Origin: Hirudo medicinalis
Lineage: Eukaryota; Annelida; Clitellata; Hirudinida; Hirudinidae
Assembly (NCBI GenBank): GCA_011800805.1
Contig: MPNW01000515.1
Span: 12,245-76,244, forward strand
DNA length: 64,000 bases
Direction: 5' to 3'
The stretch's first letter is position 1, and every line of letters begins with the position of its first letter. The translations under genes and the position numbers were made by a program. The notes below the pieces were generated by a model, which saw only the letters and a program-made list of their open reading frames with translations, did no database searches and was not told the DNA's origin. Positions 25,015 through 38,029 of the stretch are shown in pieces.

Positions 25015-26658
25015 ATGAACCGGAATGCTTACTTGTTGTTCCTTATTGGGTTTTTGGTTAATTTATTGATATGATTAGTATGCTTACATTAATTACAAAT
25101 TATTATTATTATTTTAAATAACTGAAAGTCAACAGCAATATTCATTGTTTCTCATTTTTAGGATCTCTTTGCTGTTAGCATGACTATTCCTTTGCTCATA
25201 AATCATTGCAGAAATCTTGGAGCTACTCCATTTCTTGCTGGTGTTGTGGGTAAATGAAATCTTTAAAATTCCTTATGATTATATCAAAAATTTTAATTTC
25301 TCAAATATTCATTGTATTACATTGTAGGGTCAACTTATGGTTTTATTCAATTCTTTTCAGGGCCTTTTATGGTAAAGATTAGAATTATGTTTACCTATTT
25401 TTTTTTAATGTCATTTTGTTCCAAAACAGGGTAAATGCAGTGACAATTATGGCAGAAAATATGTTCTTCAAATTTGTTTTTTATTTTGTTCATTGAGTTA
25501 TCTGGTGCTTAGTATTTCAACAAGCATTATTTTGGTTTTTTTTTCAAGAATTCCTGCAGGTTTGTCAGTTTTTGTCAAACTCTGATATTTGCATTTTATA
25601 AAAACTGATCTGTTTTTAATTGTTACGGTTTTAACGAATATAAAACTGACGATTCACAATTATATAAATACGTGTTTGTTAATCTCTAGGTATTTTTAAA
25701 CATACTCTGGAATTGTCGAAATCGTACTTGGCGGTTTCAGAGAAGACACAAGATAGGAGCGCATTACTAGGTAGATTCAACGCAATCTCAAACGTGGGAT
25801 TCATTCTGGGCCCAGTCGTTGGTGGTCACTTGATTGAATTATCGACTGGATTTTATCTCGTTGCCGCTCTCACCTCGACCATATTTGTTGTTAATCTTGG
25901 TAAGGTCAAATTATTTCAGATATCTAATATTTTCTAGGAATTTATTTTGGCCACTCGGGAATACTTGGCGCGATTCTAAGTTACTAACATAGTAAAATTA
26001 ATATTCGACAGTTCTTATTACTATCTTCCTTGATGACGACAAGCCAGTGCGATCCGACAAAAGATCGTGCAATCCATTTTCTGTTTTTCTCCAGTATTTG
26101 ACGCTTCGTTTCTTGAAACAAGTTTGGAAAGTGTTGTTGATTAGATTCCTAATGTCTTTTGCTGTGTTTATCCAACGCCACGATCCCACATCTGTACATA
26201 CGGCATTTACGGCAAGCCTACTTATGTCATTTTCTGGAGTAGTTTCGACATCTACCGGCTTTCTTGTTGGTCCCATAATTGCGAGGTATTGCGGGAATGA
26301 CAGAAGACTTCTCCTCCACATGTCAATTATTCAGGGATTCTCTATCGCGCTTCTTACCATATTTCCAGACATGTTTCTGCAGCTGTTGTTCCATATTCCG
26401 TACTGCATCGTAAACAGTGTGACGAGAGTAGCTGCCACCAATATGACTTTGGACATGGCCAAGAAGAAGGACATTGGTTTGGTCATGGGTTTAGGGAGCA
26501 GTACCGTTTCCATAGGTAGATTTTTGGCTCCGTTGATTGGAGGAGCTTCTCAGGAGATTAGTGTTTTAGGACCAGGCTTAATAGGAACTTGTTCATCTTT
26601 CGTATGTATGCTTGTTGTTGTTGCCACAATTTCTGACAGAAATACAAAAACAAGATGA
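25015..26658 (+). CDS. mfsd9: MFSD9-like major facilitator transporter, copy 1
   Basis: Six exons join in frame: 25015-25056, 25162-25249, 25328-25371, 25430-25559, 25690-25899 and 26012-26658, giving 386 aa. The MFS motif A appears as [10 protein letters not shown] between TM2 and TM3. Family landmarks of MFSD9 are [11 protein letters not shown] in TM1, RIPAGIFKHTL in TM4, [19 protein letters not shown] in TM5, RFLMSFAVF in TM7 and [14 protein letters not shown] in TM11. Vertebrate MFSD9 is an orphan transporter of intracellular membranes with no settled substrate. A paralogue with identical exon phases lies at 31501-33113. The N-terminal extension of vertebrate MFSD9 is absent; translation starts almost directly at TM1. 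Confidence 0.92.
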
Positions 26659-27818
26659 ATCTATTAATTCTAATTAGTTATTATATTTAACATTACTAAT
26701 TTTTGTGGTGTGAATGAGTATTGCCACTCGATTTTGCCTTATAATTTTGAATTTTTTTATTTTTGAAAGCGTGTTTTAGTTCAATTTTGTTTGCCTTTAA
26801 AAAATGAGTGATACAACAACATATCGAATAAAAGTCTAATTTCAAGAACTTAAGCGTGATTGCAACAAACAATGAATCTTTTAAAAAAAAAATTGTATTA
26901 GATTTCAAATCCACTGGATTTCGGCTCCTGGCGGCTCGTGCTAAATCTCAAAGTATTTATTTTTTATTGATGGATAATAACGATAGTGAGTCCGAATAAT
27001 ATTTGAGCGGTTGTTTCATTGGATTTTTAGATTGTTGGTAGCTTTCATTAAAATGGATCGTTGGAATCCGTTTGAATCAGAGTTGGTTATGAAAAAGGTA
27101 TCTGTCTGGCTTGCTGCCATGCATATGACGACACTGGCTGTTAATTTGGGTTCCCACCATCCCGAAAAGTCCACGATAAATTAGAGACAGGTAGGACGCC
27201 GCTTAGCCTTACGTAAGTAGGGGTAAAAAGAGGAAGCTCTTTTTTGTTACTGTTTGAATTTAATTTTATAGACAATAAGGCGATATTTCAGCCTTACAAA
27301 TAAGGCTTAAGGAAGCACGAGCTTCCTCTGCCAGACTGACCTGGTAATGCAAATAATCACCCTCAGACAAAACTACTAAATTAGATAAAAATATGATAAT
27401 GCTAATCGAAACCTCGCAATTTATATGATTATTAATCTGGAAGTGCATATCTGAAAGAAACTAATAATAGGGAATAATAGATGGTGGGTAATCAAGTTCA
27501 TTTCTTATTTATATGATATATATATATATTTGTACACAACCAAGTGTAAATGTAAAACAAATGTAAAATGACGTCATGCATAGGACATTCTGATCAAAAA
27601 CAATTTCAAACACAAATAGATATTCAACAGCTTAAATTTCTAAATATTTTATTTAATACTCTTATTGAAAGTTTATTTAGTTACAAATAAATCTTTATAT
27701 TTTGATAACAAAAGATTATAACTAAAACTAAACTTTAACAGTTCACTTTTAAAATAACATTTTCCGATTACTAGAAGTCGGGCTTGGTGCCATTGTTTTG
27801 ATCTTAAACATTGTTAAA
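26659..27818. other. Intergenic, no gene seen
   Basis: AT-rich, with a short TA run near 27515. A short ORF from 27052 (MDRWNPFESELVMKK) has no recognised match. No RNA gene seen. Confidence 0.5.
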
Positions 27819-29340
27819 ATGAGTAGGAAAACTGAAAATGTTGAGATTATCGATTGTAAACAATTTGATGGAGAAAATGAATTTCGGGATTATTTCATCA
27901 ATACTGTACAGAAGAAGGTTATTTACCTATCACTAAAATGAGTTACATCTTTAACTGGCTCTTAACGGAGTTGACTTGCAACAAAATATAAGATTTTTAA
28001 TTTTGAAAATGTATCGTAAAATCAGATTGTTGGTGCAGAGAGTACCTGTAATCATCAAATCGATGAATATTGGTTCCTGTGTCGAAAAATGGACATGGGA
28101 TTATCTCAAAGAAATGTGTGGATCAAAATCTGTTAAAGTTCACGTTAGTTCCAATCCAAAAATGGATTTCATTAAGAAGAATTTTCTGTACAGGTTTATG
28201 CTTAATTATTTTACATGTGATGTCCTTTCATCATATTATGAGCTCCTAATGTGTTTCAGAACTCTTCAATTTGATGATTTTATATCAAGAATTGAATCAA
28301 AAGAACAAAGTGATCCTTTTATTTCCATGGTTTGCTTGTCCACATGAAAGATTTTCTTGCAATCATATTATTATAATATTTGTTATGCTTTCAATAGAAT
28401 GAAAAATATTATCTCAGGACATTGGGTGATGATCCAAGGAAAGATGTTTGTGATATCTTTAAAGCATTTCCAGAAATTTCAGGAGATTTAAGGCGTTTGA
28501 ATTTGTTTGACGAGGAAAAATATTCTCGAGTGTTTTTAGGATTGCATCTGAAGGGCTCCAACTGTGGACCCATTATGATGTAATGAAAGAGCTTATTGCA
28601 ACTTCAATTCATTACTTCTAACAATTTCTTAATTTAATTTAAGATAATGGACAACATTCTAATTGGCATCTTAGGAGTGAAGAAGGTTGTTCTATTTTCC
28701 CCAGATGAAGTCAACAACTTATACATGATAGGTTGGGTAACTTGGTAATCATTACATATCAGTTAAATATTTATTTTGTATTTATGCGATTGCTAGAACT
28801 CTGTGCATTTCCTTTAAAGTAATAGCATGCATACAATTTTATTGCATATTTAATGATTTGGTGTAATAGCATGTAATCAAATGTGTAACATTACTTACAC
28901 AGGTGACAAATCACAAGTAATTGACATTGAAAATCCTGACCTCTCTGAATATCCATTGTTTGCTAATGTCACTCATCACGAATGCATTCTCAATCCAGGA
29001 GATGTCCTTTACATTCCAGGTTGTTTATACTTAAATAATTTTATTTTTCTTTCCATGTCAAGGTCTTTCAAGAAATGTTTATTCAGCTCTTTGGTTTCAC
29101 AATGTTGTGAATTTGACTCCAAGCATCTCAGTGAATGTCTTTTGGCGACACCTGGAGAAGAAATTTTATGACCAAAACGACGTTTATGGCAACAAAGATC
29201 TTGTTGCAGCAACATCAGCCGAGAACATTCTGGACAGGTCCTTGAAGCAACTGCTGACTCTTCCACCTGAATATTCCAGCTTCTATGCTCGGAAGTTCAT
29301 CAACAAGATCAAGAACAAGTGCCAACTGGACACGAATTGA
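27819..29340 (+). CDS. tyw5: TYW5-like JmjC hydroxylase (wybutosine synthesis), one frameshift
   Basis: TYW5 is a Fe(II)/2-oxoglutarate JmjC hydroxylase that modifies wybutosine at the position next to the tRNA-Phe anticodon. Exons 27819-27914, 28039-28193, 28260-28329, 28398-28579, 28644-28731, 28903-29019 and 29087-29340 match the family throughout: [81 protein letters not shown] and DVYGNKDL. The iron ligands HxD (HYD, 28571-28579) and the distal His (WFHNV, about 29098) are present. In exon 4 the frame breaks at the T-run at about 28532-28536: after YSRVF the match continues one frame over. One base is missing relative to the expected phase. With it restored the model is about 320 aa (human 315). 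This is either a homopolymer sequencing error or real decay; every other feature argues for a working gene. Confidence 0.85.
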
Positions 29341-29779
29341 ATATGCTTATCATTATTTTACATTTATCAACATTATTCTCTTTTTAAGCACTCAGTTCTA
29401 AAACACTTTCATTGAAGGCTATCATCATAAACATCGAGTTATTTATGGTCCTCAGACTAGTCAAGTGCATTGTTGCAATTTTGATTATTGAGAATTTAAG
29501 TGATTTATTGATTACATTGAAGTTAATGAATGCTGAACTACATTGTAATGTTAAAAACATCGTTAATTTGTTAACTGCAATCTACTTACCATTTGTCTGA
29601 CTCCTCTTCATATGCTACATGACAAATTCAAGATCTTCTTTGTTTCCAGCAACACATTTGTGGAGATCCCTATAAAGACTACACTATATCATTGCTTTTT
29701 ATGTTATTGGTTCACCCGAAAAACATCGCTAAAAATGATAAGAAAATAATCAAAATCATGACATTTTTATCGTTAGTCA
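29341..29779. other. Intergenic, no gene seen
   Basis: AT-rich 3' flank of TYW5 with nothing recognisable. Confidence 0.5.
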
Positions 29780-30035
29780 GATATCGTTGCTTGTTCTCGG
29801 CTTATCTGCAGTTTTTGACCTCGTCGATCATGACGTCGTTTTAGGAAGTCTAGAAATGTCTAGTTATTTATGGTCGTTAAGCATTTTGGGTGCCATCCTT
29901 CTAAGGTTCCGGTCGTCCTGGCCGATCATTTTTTTCTCCGTCGGTTCTGGTGAATCAGCGCCTCAATAACATGCGGAATGCCCCAGGGATCCGTTCAGAG
30001 GTCACTTGCGTTCATGATGTACCCCGTTGGGTGAC
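29780..30035 (+). mobile_element. LINE reverse-transcriptase fragment
   Basis: LSAVFDLVDHDVVLGSL matches the RT motif around DLSAAFDTVDH, and in another frame CGMPQGSVQRSLAFMM matches the GVPQGSVLGP motif. Stops and frameshifts show a dead fragment. Confidence 0.65.
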
Positions 30036-30049
30036 CAGTCAAAACAACT

Positions 30050-30145
30050 CAATAAAATTTACTTAACTAGATTAAAGTGCAAATTAGTCACATTAAATTA
30101 GTTGAATTGTGAGATCGTAAGCAATTCCACGTAAATAATCGAAAG
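30050..30145 (+). repeat. Solo terminal repeat of the MULE-type element
   Basis: This stretch (TTAACTAGATTAAAGTGCAA, GTCACATTAAATTAGTTGAA, GAGATCGTAAGCAATTCCAC) matches both terminal repeats of the nested element at 45561-46270. No transposase is attached. Confidence 0.7.
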
Positions 30146-30439
30146 GAACAACATGGAATCGCAGGGGATGCTAGGTATCAATGTCCAATAAAAGGCCAGA
30201 CTTCTGCAGGACAAACCATTGATCATAAGAGTATAAATATCCTTGCTACTTGTTTCTCGTAGTCTAAATTACTACAATGCAGAGAAACTTTTGTTTCTTA
30301 ACTGCAACATTCGTTTGTTTGATTTCATTTAATAACCTGATTATTTCTGGAGTACGGATTACTTGCTAATTAATAAAATATTGTTGATAATGTTTAATTT
30401 TTTATTGCACTATTGTTTCACATAATTTTTAAAACTTGT

Positions 30440-30545
30440 GCTGGATCGTATATCTTTCGGTTTCAACCGAAGTATCGTTAAATTTTCGGTTTCGGCCGAA
30501 AATCATTTTTTAACATTCGGTTTTCACATTCGGTCGGTCTCTAGT
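30440..30545. repeat. TTCGGTTTCGGCCGAAA repeat, copy 1
   Basis: Contains TTTCGGTTTCGGCCGAAAAT and ends CGGTCGGTCTCTAG; a related block with TTTCGGCCGAAATCG and CCGGTCGGTCTTTA lies at about 43420-43545. The palindromic core suggests a MITE-like element end. No target duplication identified. Confidence 0.45.
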
Positions 30546-30779
30546 GCCAAATATTATTTTTTTAAATAAAATTAAAAATCTTGAAAAGCAAATATTTTAA
30601 ATTATCGTGCAAAATAAAATTATTGGTAAAGATTTATGAAACTTAGTTTTTTCACTACATTCATTCGATTCGATATTTTATGCCGTCACCAACTCGTGCA
30701 AACAAAATCTAAATTTTACAATATTGCAATGTTGTAATGTTAATTTACTACTTACATTTTTATGCAGTAAATAACTTTT

Positions 30780-30935
30780 AATGTTGAACATGTTTAGCGG
30801 ATCTTCCATGAATAAATTTATCCTATTTAGAAATGACAAAAATGCCAATATATTTGATTAAATAGATTCTTATTTTCTTTGAAGTCGAAGCATTTTTGTC
30901 AATGATATAATTCACATTAAATTAATATTGTTTTC
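30780..30935 (-). pseudogene. Decayed duplicate of the OSCP1 5' end (exon 1 and part of exon 2)
   Basis: Sequence upstream of the second MFSD9-like gene aligns with the OSCP1 5' region: CTTATTTTCTTTGAAGTCGA matches CTTATTTTCTTTGAGGCCGA in OSCP1 exon 1, followed by alignable TGTCAATGATATAATTCA. The preceding CTTCCATGAATAAATTTAT and AAAATGCCAATATAT match the exon 2/intron 1 area. The initiator methionine region has been lost, so this is a relic carried by the duplication that created the second transporter gene. Confidence 0.6.
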
Positions 30936-30951
30936 GCCTTTCCACTTTAAT

Positions 30952-31302
30952 TAGTGCCGGATTTAACGTTAACGATAACGATTCAGAGTGGCTGATTTTG
31001 ATTAGAGTGGCTTGTGTTCAAACAGAACTTTAAGATCACTTAATATAAAGGGTAACTTTCTCTGAAGAGGAAATTCTTGAGGGCGGAGTGAAACCCGGCT
31101 GGACCAATGTTGGTAATCGAAGGGAGTGAGTCTAATCCAGATCTGCGGGATGATCGGGATATGCCACCGCACAGGGGCCTCCATCAACCAACGAAACCTT
31201 TTTTTGCTTGTCAGGGGGAGGGACAACAGGAATGGCACAGAGGCTTGTGGGCTTCCACCATCAAACTGCACCGGTGCCTCCACCTGGGTAAATCCGGCAC
31301 TT
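30952..31302. mobile_element. Longer, decayed relative of the 18072-18206 MITE
   Basis: Ends AGTGCCGGATTTA and TAAATCCGGCACT form an inverted repeat. Internal sequence (CCACCGCACAGGGGCCTCCA, TTTTTTGCTTGTCAGGGGGA, GGTAAATCCGG) matches the small MITE in inverted orientation. Flanking 8-mers do not match, so age or rearrangement has erased the target duplication. Confidence 0.6.
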
Positions 31303-31500
31303 CAATAACTTCATGCACCATTTTAAGAGTTAATCAATCTTTTATTTTTCAATTGCGCATCTTAAAACTTTTCATTATTTTTAATTAGAGTATTTTAATA
31401 AAAATTTTTAAACATTTTCGAAACCAGGCACATTTCAACTAATATTCCATCCGTAAACATAACCTAAAACGTCAGCAACAACACGAGTTTGTTAAACAAA

Positions 31501-33113
<1,613 letters not shown>

Positions 33114-33493
33114 TTTTATTAATTTCTGTGGTGCTTGCCATTATTGACAGTCATTGTTACCTTGTAATTTTCATTATTTTACTTTTAAATGCGTGTTTTA
33201 GAAATCCAATTTCGTATTCTTTTAAAAATAAATGATACAAAATCAAAGAGAGTAAATGTTGAATATCAAGCAGTTGAACAGGCAAAAGATTTGGGGTGTA
33301 AACAATGACGCTGAACGAAGAAATCTTTAAGACTAAAGCATTCCTGCCTTCTCGATTGCAACAAATAAGGAAACCTTTGAAGAATATTAAGATTGTAGTA
33401 GAATTCAACACCGCTGGATTTCGATTGTTGTCCATTTGTGTTCAATTCAAATATCAATTTTTGAAGTCGGAGATGTGCATTTTTACTGGAATA

Positions 33494-33652
33494 ATGTAGT
33501 TCATTTATATAGCGCCATATATGCACATTTATATAGCGCTCCTTACCAAGGGCGCTTGCGGCAGTGCAGGCTGGGTTTCGATCACGACACATTACGACTG
33601 TTGCCATTACCGCCGTTCGCAGGAACTTTACCCATTCGGCCAAACTTCACGA
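33494..33652 (-). mobile_element. tRNA-derived SINE copy
   Basis: Minus strand: TTTGGCCGAATGGGTAAAG (box-A-like, similar to tRNA-Leu/Ser), GTAATGGCAACAGTCGTAAT, box-B-like GTGATCGAAACCC, then AAGCGCCCTTGGTAAGGAGC and a tail of GCGCTATATAAATGAACTAC. Same core as 7046-7205 and 61425-61605. Confidence 0.65.
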
Positions 33653-33659
33653 ATATATA

Positions 33660-33960
33660 TTATTATTATTTCTACAGTATAGATCGGTATAGGGCGATAT
33701 AGATGGGTAATAATTGAAATAATTTTATTATGAGATGTTTGTTAAGATCAGCATGAGAGAGACAAAGCTGGAATTGAGTTAGGGTTTTGCAGCTGATGAT
33801 TTCGGGACAGATTTCCAAGGTTTGACGATTCGGTTGACGAAGAAATGTAGCCTGTGAGTGGTTGAGCATTTTTCTTGGCTTATACGGATGGGATGACCAC
33901 GTGTTCGAGATGATATGAAATCAGGGAAATCTGGAATGATGGAGAAAGCGAACTGTAAGC
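33660..33960 (-). mobile_element. LINE RT C-terminal fragment
   Basis: The minus-strand block with THRLHFFVNR and, in another frame, FLRQPNRQTLEICPE and SCKTLTQFQLCLSHADLNKH resembles the C-terminal end of CR1/L2-type reverse transcriptases. Broken by frameshifts. Confidence 0.45.
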
Positions 33961-34099
33961 TATTTTAGAACAGAGGCTTAGGCGTCGATGTTCATGAATC
34001 TTGAGTACGAGTTGCTGTATACATTGGATATATATAATAGACATGGGACCAAGAACTGAGGCCCAGACAAAAGTACGCTTTATAAAAGGTAGAACAATT

Positions 34100-34165
34100 A
34101 CAAAATTGCCTTCACATCCTATTCAGATGCACAAGGCACTCAAAAGATCGGATAAATACAAATAC
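34100..34165 (+). mobile_element. Retroposon 3' tail fragment
   Basis: CCTTCACATCCTATTCAGAT and AAGGCACTCAAAAGATCGGA followed by TAAATACAAATAC are nearly the same as the 3' end of the SINE copy at about 61545-61605. Confidence 0.5.
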
Positions 34166-34844
34166 AAATACTCGCACAAGTGCTAATGTTACAATTATTA
34201 ATTTTGATATCGTTGACTCGTAATATTAATTTAATTGTCTTAAGTCAGTTGATATTATTGGTTTTGATATTATTATCAATGAATAATATATTGCTGATAT
34301 TAATATCATTAAGTGATCTTAAGCAAAATGAAAGTCTGTATGCTCAAAACAAAACAAAAATAACAACTTAGTTTGATATCACAAATAATTTTATGTTCAT
34401 TTTAGACAAGAGATCGACCTGGGTTTAGTTAGGGTATGAAAAAATGAAGTCACACATTGAGTGAAAGTTTAAAAATTAAAAACACATTAAGATGTGAAGG
34501 GCAGTGTCTGTACCTTATACAAATCTATACCTTTGGAGTCATTTTGATAAAACTAGGGTTTGAAAACTTGGTTATGGCCACAGAAAAATATGACAAGAAA
34601 TCTTGAAATACTTATTAAAAAAATAAAATATCTCAATTAAAATCTGAAATAACTTAACCAGTTTGCAAGTCAAAAACAAAACTATGCATCTGTTAATTAT
34701 TTAATTACTTATTATTTTTAATTAACTTGGGCAACCACGGGTATCCCAGCTAGTTTTTCAATACACATTAAATTTCAAGTAGGAGTCCAAATTTTCTCAA
34801 ATACTGACATGGCACAAAATGCAGCTGCATCGACGTGGTTTTTG
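34166..34844. other. Intergenic, no gene seen
   Basis: AT-rich sequence without recognised genes or elements. Confidence 0.4.
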
Positions 34845-34953
34845 TTTGTTTATTAACGTCCGTTACATAAATGGATGAATAGGCCAGTGCTCCAGCAACG
34901 GGAATAGAATCCGTGCTGCCATCGCGAGAATTAACCATTAGACCATGCGGGAG
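34845..34953 (-). mobile_element. tRNA-derived SINE or tRNA pseudogene
   Basis: The minus strand reads TCCCGCATGGTCTAATGGTT (box A as in tRNA-Glu), then an ATTCTCGCG block, a T-arm ACGGATTCTATTCCCGT (box B) and a 3' strand TGCTGGA pairing with 6 of 7 acceptor bases. The anticodon arm does not fold properly, and the sequence continues into ACGTTAATAAACAAACAAA, so it is a SINE head or pseudogene, not a working tRNA. Confidence 0.5.
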
Positions 34954-35499
34954 AACTCAAAACTCAAACAGACAAATCAGAACAGTCAAAACAATATCAT
35001 AACAATCGGGAAGACAAAAATTCAAAAAGATAAAGTAAAATAGAACAAGTATGGAACTTAAATAAGGCAGGAATAAATATTAAGGAAGAGGGAGATTCAG
35101 CTGGTAACAGTTAAGAATTTAGAGAGGTCAAGTTTATTGATGTAGCAACGGAACCTGGAAAAGATGGTAGAGGAATTCCAGACGCGGACTTATTCTGGTG
35201 GAGAAGTATTTGGTTGCTTTTATAGTACACGAGACTGGTCTTATTTTGTTGATATGGCCTTTCGTACCAGATTAGGGTGGATATTATTTTATATATTATT
35301 TTATATATATAAATTATATATATATATATATTATAGTAAGGTTCGTCTTCATGTACCTATGCAAGATTTTGTAGGTCCAAAATCAGTCGGTGCTCTAAGG
35401 TCTGTAGGCCAAGGGTTTTAAGACATATGGAAATCGACGTAGAGAGGAATGGACTTTGTGAATCGTCTTTGGACTCTCTCAATTTTGTCGATGAGATTA
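34954..35499. other. No gene; includes a TA-rich tract
   Basis: Contains a TATA run at about 35300-35335. The 3' half may be LINE 3' region belonging to the element that follows on the minus strand, but motifs are too weak to state that firmly. Confidence 0.35.
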
Positions 35500-36800
35500 T
35501 TGCTAGTGAGCATCCCATACAACTCGAATAATGGCCGGACGTAATGCCTTGGCAAGTATCACTTTGTTGCCAGAGGAGAAAGACCTGATAATAAGACGTG
35601 ATCTTGTGGATGCAGAATGGGTAATTGTATCTACACAGGCCTTGAATGTGAGTTTGTCATCAACCAACACCCCGAGGTCACGCACTTGGGTGATCTTTTC
35701 TATATGGTGGGCTTCTAGGCATCTAGGGGGGGGGGGGTTCATCTGTTGTGCTCTTAGTGGGGCCAGTGATTGAACATAGAGAGCATTTGGATGGTGACAG
35801 GTTTAGTTACCACTGCTGACTCCAAGCAGTGAACTCATCAGAAGCCTTTTGTTGTTTGGTGGAAAACAAGCATACAACTTGGTGTCATCAGCGAACAGTT
35901 TTGTTGTTATGTCTTTAGAGAGGTTGTGACATCATTAATAAAGATCAGAAAAGGAGTTGGGCCAAGCGCACTGCCTTGGGGAACTCCACTGGTTACACTA
36001 CCTGGGTCAGATCTCCTAACACTGACAATTTGGGTTCGGCCATTCAGGAGGTCTGCCAGCCAATGCAGTAAGTTGCCACAAATGCCATAATGTTCGAGTT
36101 TAAGAACTATCTTCGGATGAGACACCGAGGCGAACGCTTTTTGGAAGTCATAATATATGACATCAGTACGTTTGCGACCCTATCGAGCTATGGCACGTTC
36201 AAAGACACATGCCAACTGGTTTGTGAAAGTGGACTTTGCAAAAAGCCATGTTGATGGGGGTTGGTCAGGTCGTGAGAAGTCAGGAAGATTAGAACTTGCT
36301 TGGCAATGATCTTTTCCATGACTCTGTAGCACGAGAAGGTTAGAGAAATTGGTGGATAGTTAGTAGGAGAATCACGCACACATCCATCCACGAATAAAAA
36401 TAAAATTTAAGAATGTCATGTCCCTGACAATGGGTGACATGATCATAAACAAAACCTCTGCTGTTATGCTATACAATAAATCTGCATGTATCAAATCCTA
36501 GAAAAATATCATCACAAACTATTTCAATGTTGCTAAATTCAGCAGGAATTTCAATGAATCTTTACCCAATACTAATCAATATTTAATCACCAGAGCAACT
36601 CCACCACTTATACCATGTCTGTCATATCTGATGATTGTAAAGCCAGCAGGCAGAAATAAACTGTCTGGAATTTCACAAACCAAGTTTCACAAACACAGAA
36701 AATATCAATAAAAGAATGTAAAAAAAAAAGTTTGAGTTCTTCAATATTTTCAACAGACTTCTGGCAATAGCGAAAACTAATAATGCGAAGATTATTCACG
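35500..36800 (-). mobile_element. LINE (CR1/Jockey-like) remnant, minus strand
   Basis: Minus-strand blocks in order: NNLRIISFRYCQKSVENIEE and FCVCETWF of the endonuclease (36608-36799); NYPPISLTFSCYRVMEKII and NPHQHGF (36188-36391); CGNLLHWLADLLNGRTQ and TSGVPQGSALGPTPFLIF (35907-36125); KLFADDTKL with the catalytic Asp pair (about 35885-35905); and ITQVRDLGVLVDDKL (35503-35742). Most of the endonuclease and parts of RT are deleted, and frames shift repeatedly. Confidence 0.8.
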
Positions 36801-37107
36801 AAAGGAGTGACTGCCGGGCTCGGACGGAGTTTTGGGTCTTAAGGCTAATATTAAGGCTATCCCTTCTTTCAAGTTTTTTCCAGTAGGCCGACTCTGCCTG
36901 CTGCCAAGGCCAAGGGGCGAGATCCCTGTTGATGAAAAATTCGTCTGATGGAGACTCCTTGGATGACCGAAGAAGTGTTGAGGAACAGTTCGTCAATATC
37001 ACTTGTATTGGCCAGGGTGATGCAAATCTTGGATTTGGTCTCTACTCCAAATCGATGAGCTCTGAGGATTTTCGGTTTGAATGAAAGATGTTTGTCACAA
37101 ACAACCG
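36796..37107 (-). mobile_element. Probable 5' portion of the same minus-strand LINE
   Basis: Two overlapping open blocks continue on the minus strand directly upstream of the LINE endonuclease (for example VETKSKICITLANTSDIDEL). They are not independently recognisable; assignment rests on position. Confidence 0.35.
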
Positions 37108-37680
37108 GGCATATCAATGATATGTGTAGTTCATCTATTAACCCCCAATTTCTACTTTTTGCTGATGACACAAATGTGTTTTATATCGGGTTGACGTTGA
37201 CGAACTTTACACAATAACGAACAACGAACTTATAAAAGTTACAAACTGGTGCAAAGCAAATGTTCTCTCCCAATGTCATAAAAAAAAATTTCTTGACCAT
37301 TGTATTCGTATTGGGGACATCACTCCATCTCGCGTTGACATTTATACATTTCTTGTTTTTTGTATCTTACCTTCAAACCTCATCTACAATATTTAATTAA
37401 CAATGTCTCGAAAAACATTGGAATCATTTTTTATATTCGTCTTTACATCACTTCGTCAATAGCTGTAACATTATATTATTCAATTGTATTTCCACATTTA
37501 AATTATTGTAATCTGGTCTGGGCTTCTAATTACTCATCTTACCTACTTCCCTTGCTTAAACTCCAGAAAAAAATATCGACGCATTGCTTTGCACTTACCA
37601 AACAACTCTCGATTCTTCATAAAAATAAAATTCTTGAAATTCATCAAATTAACTATCACCAATGATATGATTACATTTAA
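37108..37680 (+). mobile_element. LINE RT C-terminal fragment, plus strand
   Basis: HINDM then LLFADDTNVFY (RT catalytic motif) is followed after frameshifts by NVSKNIGIIFYIRLY, VTLYYSIVFPHLNYCNLVWA and LLKLQKKI at 37360-37665. It faces the previous LINE, so two elements meet near 37108. It is the same clade as the fragment at 48632-49400. Confidence 0.75.
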
Positions 37681-37976
37681 ATGTTAACAATGCGATTACA
37701 TTCAAAGATGATTTAAAATTAATTTAATATAATTTAAAATGATTATAAATTAAAGAACCAAAAAATTGTAAAACATGTTAACGGCATATAATTGAAATGA
37801 TTGGCTATTTAAAATGAATGTTAACAAATATTTTATAAACTTCAATATTAAAACTTCATATTATTTGAGAATTCTCATATACGACTGCATGTTGAACGTA
37901 CTCGTATGACACTGGCTTTTACGATGCTTGCAATCAAAATCGGAACACCCTCATCACGTACATGCGTTGACTCGCC

Positions 37977-37984
37977 TATAAAAG
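37977..37984 (+). promoter_or_regulatory. TATA box of the aromatic amino-acid decarboxylase gene
   Basis: TATAAAAG lies 46 bp before the ATG at 38030, in CGCCTATAAAAGCAGC. That spacing allows a transcription start about 30 bp downstream and a leader near 20 nt. No other gene in the window has so clear a TATA box. Confidence 0.7.
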
Positions 37985-38029
37985 CAGCAACAAACGACAT
38001 CACTTTTACTGAGGTCTGTTGAAGCCAGA

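Noticed and set aside
27052..27185. Short ORF MDRWNPFESELVMKK as a gene
   Set aside because: Ends after about 43 codons, with no neighbouring exon or recognisable domain.
34880..34953. Functional tRNA gene
   Set aside because: Boxes A and B and the acceptor stem are present but the anticodon arm does not fold, and a SINE-like tail follows.
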